A DNA stretch of 64,000 bases from Aquilutibacter rugosus (GTDB lineage: Bacteria > Pseudomonadota > Gammaproteobacteria > Xanthomonadales > Xanthomonadaceae), in the NCBI RefSeq assembly GCF_036541335.1, contig NZ_JAZHBO010000002.1, forward strand, positions 496,001 through 560,000. The letters run 5' to 3'. The position numbers and the translations under genes were made by a program. Position 1 is the first letter of the stretch; the number at the start of each line of letters is the position of its first letter. Of the stretch, positions 7,792 through 14,248 are shown in pieces. The notes under the pieces were generated by a model. That model had not been told where the DNA came from. It searched no databases and saw only the letters and a program-made list of their open reading frames with translations.

Positions 7792-8412
7792 TTGAAGACC
7801 ACCACGCCGCCGCGCATCACCCGACATATCCAGCAGCTGATCGAGAAAGTGGTTCCGGGCGGGGACCCTGTCTATCTGACGGTTCAACCCGAAGCCGGCG
7901 CGGTGGTCAACGAATGCTTCCCGAATGTGGAGGCGAAGATCGCGCGTGCCAGTGGACGCATGCTGTGCGGCTGGCAGATTTGGGAATGGCCGCATGTGAT
8001 GGTCGAGGCGGAGTTTCATGCGGTCTGGGTTTCGCCCGAGGGTCAGCTCGTCGAGATCACGCCTAAGCCGCACGGCGAGGCCACGATCCTGTTCGTGCCC
8101 GACGCACGGCGCACGTATACCGGCACTGCGGTAGATAACGTCAGGTTGCCGGTGCGAGACGACTTGCTAGTTCGTCACTTCATCAAGGCGTCCGAGGCCA
8201 TTGTCCAAGTGATGAATCGCGGCGAACGCGCCTCCCAATACGGGCAGGTCAGCGTTCCGGTGCACGAGATCGAGCCGTTGATGATGGCGCAGAGCTTTCT
8301 CGGCCATTCCATATCATCGGGCCTGCGCGACCATGATCCATGTCTGTGCGGAAGCGGCGGCAAGTACAAGCGGTGCCACGGGCGCAGCTTCGACCTCGTT
8401 TTCGGCCAATAG
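7792..8412 (+). CDS. Uncharacterised protein with C-terminal SEC-C zinc motif
   Basis: The frame opens at 7771 (TTG), but the TTG at 7792 has a GGAG 8 bp upstream and is preferred, giving about 206 residues. The last 25 residues contain a SEC-C zinc-binding motif, DPCLCGSGGKYKRCHG, with the usual C-x-C-x8-C-H ligands; the same fold ends SecA and many stand-alone proteins. The body (about residues 1-175) is mixed alpha/beta, with a Trp-rich centre (GWQIWEWPHVMVEAEFHAVW) that I do not recognise. The preceding small gene ends 47 bp upstream on the same strand. It may belong to the mobile cargo. No enzymatic function is claimed. Confidence 0.6.
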   Translation: MKTTTPPRITRHIQQLIEKVVPGGDPVYLTVQPEAGAVVNECFPNVEAKIARASGRMLCGWQIWEWPHVMVEAEFHAVWVSPEGQLVEITPKPHGEATILFVPDARRTYTGTAVDNVRLPVRDDLLVRHFIKASEAIVQVMNRGERASQYGQVSVPVHEIEPLMMAQSFLGHSISSGLRDHDPCLCGSGGKYKRCHGRSFDLVFGQ

Positions 8413-8493
8413 CTTCAGGCCAAAATCCCTTCACATCAGAAGGTTAGGTGCCGAACGGCTGTTTTTTGCATGAATCCCTGCCGACCCTCTAAT

Positions 8494-8667
8494 AGTGTGA
8501 GTTAGTCCTGAGGAGATTTTCGAACATGACACCTTTAGTCCGATTTGCTATTGCCGGCCTATTGAGGTGCAGGGAAGCTCCACGCCGCTTCCGGACTAAA
8601 GGTGTGTGTTAGTACTAAAAAGATTTCCTAACACTTTTAGTCTCCTAAAACTCACACTTTTAGTCCG
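8494..8667. repeat. Iteron-like repeat block
   Basis: ACACCTTTAGTCCG (8529-8542) and its exact reverse complement CGGACTAAAGGTGT (8592-8605) form a 14-bp inverted repeat. Related forward copies are ACACTTTTAGTC (8631-8642) and ACACTTTTAGTCCG (8654-8667). AGTGTGAGTT (8494-8503) is inverted at 8649-8658, and TTAGTACTAA (8609-8618) is a 10-bp palindrome. Several near-identical copies spaced at uneven short distances resemble plasmid replication iterons or partition sites. No rep gene is adjacent, so the function is unproven. Confidence 0.6.
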
Positions 8668-8750
8668 ATCTCCTCGAGAATGCCCAGAATGGTGAGAATG
8701 GGTCGCTTTAGGCGGGGACGCGCTGCCATTACAGGCAATCTATTATTTCG

Positions 8751-8770
8751 CATAATGTATATTATGTAAC
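8751..8770. promoter_or_regulatory. AT-rich palindrome matching the upstream candidate operator
   Basis: CATAAT (8751-8756) and ATTATG (8761-8766) are inverted around GTAT. CATAATGTAT (8751-8760) is the exact reverse complement of ATACATTATG at 6317-6326, and ATTATGTAAC resembles the TATGTAAT repeat. A second binding site for the KfrA/TnpT-like protein is a reasonable inference. Confidence 0.45.
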
Positions 8771-8842
8771 CTTCCGAATGGAAAGCGGGCAATGCCACCG
8801 TTCCTGCAGTGTTTAGTATATCGGCGCCCTCATTCCACGCTC

Positions 8843-8877
8843 ACATTAGGACCGATACATTAGGACCGATACATTGG
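8843..8877. repeat. Tandem 14-bp repeat before the DAO-family gene
   Basis: ACATTAGGACCGAT occurs twice head to tail (8843-8856 and 8857-8870), followed by a partial third copy ACATTGG (8871-8877). The array ends 29 bp before the ATG at 8907, so it could be an operator or simply a slippage product in the 5' region. TTAGGACC here resembles the TTAGTCC motif of the preceding repeat block only loosely. Confidence 0.55.
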
Positions 8878-8906
8878 CGAACGAGTCATAGAGCATAGGA
8901 ACTCGA

Positions 8907-10130
8907 ATGAAGGATGTACGCAGCGGCTATCCGTTCTGGTCCGTAAACGCGGGCCTGCCCATCGCATTTCCGCCACTCACGGCCGATGTCCGCACCGAAA
9001 TCCTCATTCTGGGCGCCGGCATCACGGGAACCCTAATTGCCCAGGAATTGACCGATGCCGGACACCAGGCCCTGATAATTGACGGGCGCGATGTCGCTTG
9101 GGGCAGCACGTCGGCCTCAACCGCTTTGCTCCAATATGAAATTGACACGCCCATGACGGAGCTCGCCCGGCAATACGATGAGGCGACAGCGGTACTTGCA
9201 TACCATTCATGCCTCGAGGCCTTAGATTTGCTAGAGGCACGAGCGGCAGATATCCCTGAGGCAGCATTCCGGCGTGCAGGCAGTCTGTATATTGCCAGCC
9301 ACCGCCGCGCGGTCGACGCCATGCAGCAGGAGCTGAAATTGCGCAAGCAACATGACTTTGAAGTGCGGTGGCTAGATTCCGAGGACTTGCAGGATCGCTA
9401 CGGCCTGGAAAACAGTCCCGCCGCCATCTTGTCTGCTCGCGCGGCCAGTATGGATCCTTATCGCTACACCTATGCCGCATTGTCCGGACTCCGACAACGA
9501 GGGGTAGCAGTACACGACCGCTCAAAGATCGTGAGTGTGCGCACCTTTGGCAGCCAATGCATCGCGCAAACAGAACACGGAACCACAATTACCGCAGACC
9601 ACGTCATCGTCGCCACCGGCTACGCGGCAATCCGCCAGCTCGGAGTCAAGGTCGCCTCGTGCCGCAGTACCTACGCCTACGTCACGGAACCTAGCATCGA
9701 TCCGCAAATCGAATGGATGCATGACACGCTGATGTGGGAATCCGCACGTCCGTATTTGTACACGCGTCGTACACCCGATGGCCGTTGCATGATTGGCGGT
9801 GAAGACGATGCGGTGGATAACGAAGCCAAGCGGTCAATGCTCCTGCCCGCCAATCTGAAGAAGCTACAACGGAAAATGCAGCATTATCTGCCCGAAACGG
9901 ACTGGACGCCATCATTCAGTTGGGCGGGTACCTTTGCTGAAACGACCGATGGGCTGCCCTACTTTGGCAGCCACCCCAAACATGGCGAGCGGATCCACTT
10001 TGCCATGGGTTACGGCGGCAATGGCATCACCTACTCTATCCTCGGTGCTCAAGTTATTCGTGCTCACATTGAGGGCCGACGCCATCTGCTTTCCGATCTC
10101 TACGCGTTCGAGCGCACCGGCCACGCCTGA
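8907..10130 (+). CDS. FAD-dependent oxidoreductase of the DAO (glycine/D-amino-acid oxidase) family
   Basis: A 407-residue protein with a dinucleotide-binding motif at about residues 31-50 (EILILGAGITGTLIAQELTD), a conserved substrate/FAD segment (VAWGSTSASTALLQYEID) and a C-terminal FAD-closing motif (FAMGYGGNGITYSILGAQ). This is the DadA/glycine oxidase-like fold that oxidises amines or amino acids. TSASTALLQYE is typical of uncharacterised oxidoreductases annotated only as FAD-dependent oxidoreductase, so the substrate is unknown. It stands alone, with repeats upstream and ubiB 74 bp downstream. No signal peptide is obvious. Confidence 0.8.
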   Translation: MKDVRSGYPFWSVNAGLPIAFPPLTADVRTEILILGAGITGTLIAQELTDAGHQALIIDGRDVAWGSTSASTALLQYEIDTPMTELARQYDEATAVLAYHSCLEALDLLEARAADIPEAAFRRAGSLYIASHRRAVDAMQQELKLRKQHDFEVRWLDSEDLQDRYGLENSPAAILSARAASMDPYRYTYAALSGLRQRGVAVHDRSKIVSVRTFGSQCIAQTEHGTTITADHVIVATGYAAIRQLGVKVASCRSTYAYVTEPSIDPQIEWMHDTLMWESARPYLYTRRTPDGRCMIGGEDDAVDNEAKRSMLLPANLKKLQRKMQHYLPETDWTPSFSWAGTFAETTDGLPYFGSHPKHGERIHFAMGYGGNGITYSILGAQVIRAHIEGRRHLLSDLYAFERTGHA

Positions 10131-10204
10131 GGGATTCGGTATTGACGCCATCTTGGCGCCCAATCTGGCACCATCGACACATCTGCCTTATAACTTTTAC
10201 CGCA

Positions 10205-11899
10205 ATGAACGAGACCACTCCTGCACAAGTCGGTACGGTTGCCCGTGCTGCGCACATTCTCAAATTCCTCCTGAAGCACCGCAGCAGTGGTGTGTTCACA
10301 GGGTTGAATGTCGATGCGGCCGAGATTCAGGACGCCGCCGATATCTCCACCGATGGCCGCCCTGAGCAATTCGTTGAGGATCTTGAGGCGCTGGGCCCGG
10401 CCTTCGTCAAGATTGGTCAGGCATTGTCGACACGCCCGGACATGGTCCCGCAGGAATATCTGGTGGCCTTGGAACGCATCCAGGACAACGTGTCGCCATT
10501 ACCGTTCGATGTGGTTCGTGAGTGCGTTGAACAGGAACTCGGCGTCAAGATCAGCAAGATCTTTACTCAGTTCGATGAGCAACCGCTGGCCTCGGCATCC
10601 ATTGCGCAGGTACATCGAGCGACCTTGCGTGACGGTCGCCAAGTCGCCGTCAAAGTGCAGCGTCCGGATATCACCAATCTGATTCGGACCGACTTGGATA
10701 TTCTTGCAGGTCTTGCCGATAAGGCCGACAAATGGACCGATATGGGCCGTCGCATTCGTTTCAGCGAATGGGTGCACGAATTCCGTAAATCACTGTTGGC
10801 CGAGCTCGATTATCGCCGCGAGGCTGAAAATCTCGAACGTTTCGGTCAGCACTTCGCCAGCGAGCCTTTGCTGGTGATTCCGCAGCCGAACTGGGATCTG
10901 AGCACGTCACGCGTTCTGACTATGGATCTGATCGATGGAGTCAAAGCCACCGACATCAGCGGTATGCGTCGCGCCGAAGAGCCCCTCGGTGACCTCGCAG
11001 CTGCCGTCATGCGCGGCTATCTGGATCAGGTCTTTGTACACGGTGAGATCCACGCCGACCCGCATCCGGGCAATCTGCTGGTCACACCGGATGCGCACAT
11101 CGCCCTGCTCGATTTGGGCATGGTTGCGCACATTCCGCCTAAACGTCGTGAGCAGTTGCTTAAACTGCTGTTTGCAGCGGTAGATGGCCGCGGCGAAGAT
11201 GTTGCCGCAGAGTCCGTTGCCATGGGTACGCGACTCGAGGATTTCGAACCCGACCGTTATCAGCGTGAAGTGGGACAACTTGTTGCGCGCTATCATTCGG
11301 CCAGCGGCAAACGTACGGTTTCCGAGGGCCGTCTCGTTCTCGATCTGACGTTACTGGGCACCGACTGCGGTCTGCGCACACCACCCGAGCTCTCCTTGCT
11401 GGGCAAGACCTTGCTGAATCTTGAGGCCGTCTGCGATGCACTGGATCCTGAGCTCGACGTGAAGGCTGTGGTCGAAGGCCATCTCGAGCACATCATGCGT
11501 CAGCGTATGAAACAGGCCTTCTCGCCCGCCAAACTGGCAACCGATGCGATGGAAATGCAGTCGCTGGTTAGCGGTGCGCCGCGAAAGCTATCCACCCTAC
11601 TCACCTTGCTGGCAGAAAATCGCGTGCAGGTAAAAATGACGGGGCTGGAAGAATCGCATCTGATGGAAAACATGCAGAAGATCGCCAACCGGATCAGCAC
11701 CGGCATCATCGTGGCGGCGCTGATTCTGGCTTCGGCGATGCTGATGCGCACCGAGACCGGTCCGCGGTTGCTGGGCTACCCTGCCCTGGCCTTTGTGCTG
11801 TTCGTGATTGCCGCGATTCTCGGCCTTGGCATTGTCATTAGCGCCATGCTGCGCGATCGCAAAGCGAAACCTACCGAGACTCGCGGCGTCGCTGACTAA
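10205..11899 (+). CDS. ubiB: UbiB/AarF-family atypical kinase
   Basis: The ATG at 10205 (MNETTPAQVG) is preferred to the upstream frame extension and gives 564 residues. The protein has the ABC1/UbiB hallmarks: the KxGQ motif (FVKIGQALSTRPDMVP), the A-rich nucleotide loop (ASIAQVHRATL), the lysine strand (QVAVKVQRPD), and the catalytic segment EIHADPHPGNLLV with a following DLG (ALLDLGMVAHI). Two hydrophobic helices near the C-terminus anchor it in the inner membrane. UbiB family ATPases are needed for aerobic ubiquinone biosynthesis, probably by extracting lipid precursors. The gene is monocistronic here rather than in a ubiE-ubiJ-ubiB operon, so it may be a UbiB paralogue. Confidence 0.8.
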   Translation: MNETTPAQVGTVARAAHILKFLLKHRSSGVFTGLNVDAAEIQDAADISTDGRPEQFVEDLEALGPAFVKIGQALSTRPDMVPQEYLVALERIQDNVSPLPFDVVRECVEQELGVKISKIFTQFDEQPLASASIAQVHRATLRDGRQVAVKVQRPDITNLIRTDLDILAGLADKADKWTDMGRRIRFSEWVHEFRKSLLAELDYRREAENLERFGQHFASEPLLVIPQPNWDLSTSRVLTMDLIDGVKATDISGMRRAEEPLGDLAAAVMRGYLDQVFVHGEIHADPHPGNLLVTPDAHIALLDLGMVAHIPPKRREQLLKLLFAAVDGRGEDVAAESVAMGTRLEDFEPDRYQREVGQLVARYHSASGKRTVSEGRLVLDLTLLGTDCGLRTPPELSLLGKTLLNLEAVCDALDPELDVKAVVEGHLEHIMRQRMKQAFSPAKLATDAMEMQSLVSGAPRKLSTLLTLLAENRVQVKMTGLEESHLMENMQKIANRISTGIIVAALILASAMLMRTETGPRLLGYPALAFVLFVIAAILGLGIVISAMLRDRKAKPTETRGVAD

Positions 11900-11925
11900 C
11901 TGACCCGCGCGCTGCGCTGAAGCGC

Positions 11926-12096
11926 TTACAGGTCGTTAAAGACGGTACCGATCAGCAGGAACAGAAATGCAATCGCAACCAGCCAGAATTCGAAGGGTCG
12001 GGCCTGCGGGAAGTAGCCGAACCGCGCCGCCAGTCCGGCACCGCCAAACAGAACGGACAGGAACCACATCGGAAAACTCGGGGCGGACAGACGCAT
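11926..12096 (-). CDS. 56-residue small membrane protein downstream of rarA
   Basis: On the minus strand, an ATG at 12096 opens a 56-codon frame ending in TAA at 11926. It encodes MRLSAPSFPMWFLSVLFGGA followed by a charged turn (ARFGYFPQARPFEF) and a second hydrophobic stretch (WLVAIAFLFLLIGTVF) ending NDL. Two helices separated by a short loop and a coding-like composition support a real small membrane protein. It lies 37 bp after the rarA stop on the same strand, so it is probably the last gene of the lolA-rarA unit. Function unknown. Confidence 0.65.
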   Translation of the reverse strand: MRLSAPSFPMWFLSVLFGGAGLAARFGYFPQARPFEFWLVAIAFLFLLIGTVFNDL

Positions 12097-12133
12097 AGCT
12101 GGACAGACCTATCGGATTGGAAACAGTCTCCGA

Positions 12134-13432
12134 TTATGCGTCACTCGAGTCGGCATCGTCATCTAGCTTGCGCAAATAATCCAGTCGCTGGCCAATCTTG
12201 ATCTCCAGACCGCGGTCGACCGGACGATACCAACCGGGCTCACTGAGTCCGTCGGGAAAGTAGGTTTCGCCGGCAGCGTAGGCTTGCGGCTCATCGTGCG
12301 CATAACGATAGGTCTTGCCGTAACCCAACTCACGCATCAGTGCGGTCGGCGCATTGCGCAGATGCGGCGGCACCTCACGCGTGCGATCCGTTTTAACGAA
12401 TGCGGCAGCCGTTTTGTGAGCCATGTAGCCGGCATTACTCTTAGGAGCTACCGCCAGATAAATCACGGCCTGAGCCAATGCCAGTTCGCCCTCGGGGCTG
12501 CCCAGGCGCTCGTAGGTCGTGGCTGCATCGTTGGCAATTTGCATTGCACGCGGATCGGCCAGGCCGATGTCTTCCCAGGCCATCCGAACAATACGCCGCG
12601 CCAAGTACAGCGGGTCGGCGCCGCCATCGAGCATTCGCATTAACCAATACAACGCAGCATCGGGATGCGAGCCGCGCACGGATTTATGCAGTGCCGAAAT
12701 CTGGTCGTAGAACAGATCCCCACCCTGATCAAAACGACGCAGTCCGCCGCTGATCGCCTTGCGCACGGAGTTGGCATCTAAGGGACCGTGGATCGACTGC
12801 AGTGCCTGCTCGAGCAAACCCAGGCTACGGCGTGCATCACCATCGGCCAAGCCTGCAATCGCAGTCAGCGCTTCGTCAGAGACTTCACGATCGGCGAACT
12901 CCCGCTGCACCGCGCGCTGTAAGACAGCCAGAACCGCATCGTCCTGCAAGGGCTTGAGTACATGCACTTGCGCACGCGAGAGCAAAGCCGAGTTGACCTC
13001 AAACGAAGGGTTCTCCGTGGTGGCACCGATAAAGGTGACCAGACCGGACTCAACAAACGGAAGCAATGCGTCCTGCTGCGCTTTGTTGAAACGATGAATC
13101 TCGTCGATAAACAGAATGGTGCCGCGACCGCGTTGCAGATTTCGAGTTGCCTGATCCATGGCCTCACGGATGTCCTTGACACCCCCTAGCACCGCCGAGA
13201 TCGCAATGAACTCGCGATCGAACGCATTGGCCATCAGTCGCGCCAACGTGGTCTTACCTACGCCCGGTGGGCCCCACAGAATCATTGAGTGCGGAACGCC
13301 CGCATCGAACGCAGCGCGCAACGGCATGTCGGGACCCAGCAGATGATCCTGACCGACTACATCGGCAACGGTGGCGGGACGCATGCGCTCAGCCAATGGC
13401 GCATTGGGAGCACGATGAAATAGATCGGTCAT
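12134..13432 (-). CDS. rarA: Replication-associated recombination protein A (MgsA/RarA)
   Basis: An AAA+ ATPase of about 432 residues that acts at stalled replication forks with SSB and RecA. It begins MTDLFHRAPNAPLAERMRP and shows Walker A (GPPGVGKTTLARLMA), Walker B/sensor (ILFIDEIHRFNKAQQD) and sensor 1 (FIGATTENPSFEVN). The C-terminal tetramerisation region contains the conserved segments SDPDAALYWLMRML-like (here HPDAALYWLMRMLDGG) and YGKTYRYAHDEP. A GTG at 13468 would extend the frame by 12 codons, but that stretch overlaps the lolA terminator hairpin, so the ATG at 13432 is chosen. lolA lies directly upstream. Confidence 0.92.
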   Translation of the reverse strand: MTDLFHRAPNAPLAERMRPATVADVVGQDHLLGPDMPLRAAFDAGVPHSMILWGPPGVGKTTLARLMANAFDREFIAISAVLGGVKDIREAMDQATRNLQRGRGTILFIDEIHRFNKAQQDALLPFVESGLVTFIGATTENPSFEVNSALLSRAQVHVLKPLQDDAVLAVLQRAVQREFADREVSDEALTAIAGLADGDARRSLGLLEQALQSIHGPLDANSVRKAISGGLRRFDQGGDLFYDQISALHKSVRGSHPDAALYWLMRMLDGGADPLYLARRIVRMAWEDIGLADPRAMQIANDAATTYERLGSPEGELALAQAVIYLAVAPKSNAGYMAHKTAAAFVKTDRTREVPPHLRNAPTALMRELGYGKTYRYAHDEPQAYAAGETYFPDGLSEPGWYRPVDRGLEIKIGQRLDYLRKLDDDADSSDA

Positions 13433-13450
13433 CGCTACATTATCTCTCAC

Positions 13451-13482
13451 AAAAAAACCGCGAGACACTAGGCCCCGCGGTT
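13451..13482 (-). terminator. Rho-independent terminator after lolA
   Basis: On the minus strand AACCGCG (from 13482) pairs with CGCGGTT (to 13456) around a 13-nt loop and runs into seven T residues (13457-13451). It sits between the lolA stop (13511) and the rarA start (13432), so rarA needs read-through or its own promoter. Confidence 0.8.
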
Positions 13483-13510
13483 TGGCTTGCTGGGTTGATC
13501 GGTTAAGCGA

Positions 13511-14152
13511 TCAGCCGCCGATTACATCCACACCCTTAGGCGGGGTAAAACGGAAGTTCGAGGCCGGAATGCTCAGGTTGCGCTTCCAGTTACTGAAACT
13601 AATGGTGGTGCGCTGGCCCAGACCATCGGTAAAGTCGAGACGTTGCAGCAGGCCCTTATTGAAGCCGAGCTTGGCCGAAGTGAATCCGCCGTCCACGCCC
13701 TTACGCGGCGTCAGCGACAGCCACTGCAAACCGCCAGAGGTGCCGGCCTCCTTGACGATGTACTGAGCATCCAGGCGCGACGGATTGATCAGCACGGCCA
13801 AAGGCGAGTTCGCCTCTTCGGCGCCTTGTTGACGCACCGTGACTTGCTGCAAGTCGGGCTCGTAGACCCAGATCTTAGTGCCGTCCGCCACAACCGTCTG
13901 CGGATACGGCTTGGTGTACACCCAGCGGAACAGTTTGGGCTGCTGCATGGCCAAGCCACCGGCGGTTGATTCCTTCAGTTTGCCCTTACTGGTAAAGACC
14001 TGCTGATTGAACGCCGCCGAAGCGCTGCGCAGACCGCCCGTAAAGCGATTCAGTTCGTCGCGAGCACCTGCATGAGCCGAGCCTACCGTAAACGACAGAG
14101 CCAAGGCCAGCGCGCTTACAGTCGCTACGGTAGCAGGAGGATTCCTTTTCAT
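13511..14152 (-). CDS. lolA: Periplasmic outer-membrane lipoprotein carrier LolA
   Basis: A 213-residue protein with a clear Sec signal peptide (MKRNPPATVATVSALALALS, cleavage after SAHA at about residue 28). The mature part has the LolA beta-sheet features: SASAAFNQQVFTSKGKLKES, the conserved QQPKLFRWVYTKPYPQTVVA segment, and YEPDLQQVTVR. LolA takes lipoproteins released by LolCDE at the inner membrane and carries them to LolB. It lies between ftsK and rarA, the usual lolA location in gammaproteobacteria. The start codon is preceded by GGAGTGC on the minus strand. Confidence 0.93.
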   Translation of the reverse strand: MKRNPPATVATVSALALALSFTVGSAHAGARDELNRFTGGLRSASAAFNQQVFTSKGKLKESTAGGLAMQQPKLFRWVYTKPYPQTVVADGTKIWVYEPDLQQVTVRQQGAEEANSPLAVLINPSRLDAQYIVKEAGTSGGLQWLSLTPRKGVDGGFTSAKLGFNKGLLQRLDFTDGLGQRTTISFSNWKRNLSIPASNFRFTPPKGVDVIGG

Positions 14153-14248
14153 TGTGCACTCCTAAAGTACGAACAATTCACTGGCATTTAGTGTGCGATA
14201 GCGAAACTGAATGAGCGTTGCACCTGCGGGCAATGACTGAAAACCTGT

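Larger units (their letters stand above)
8413..8906. other. Non-coding, repeat-rich 494-bp interval
   Basis: No convincing gene on either strand. The interval contains a block of ACAC(C/T)TTTAGTC repeats in both orientations (8494-8667), an AT-rich palindrome (8751-8766) that matches the putative KfrA/TnpT operator, and a tandem 14-bp repeat just before the next gene (8843-8877). It lies at the boundary between the accessory cluster and the housekeeping genes, and may be a replication-origin, partition or attachment-region remnant. Confidence 0.7.

Noticed and set aside
8843..8877. Possible CRISPR array
   Set aside because: The units are 14 bp, directly contiguous and without spacers; no cas genes are nearby.
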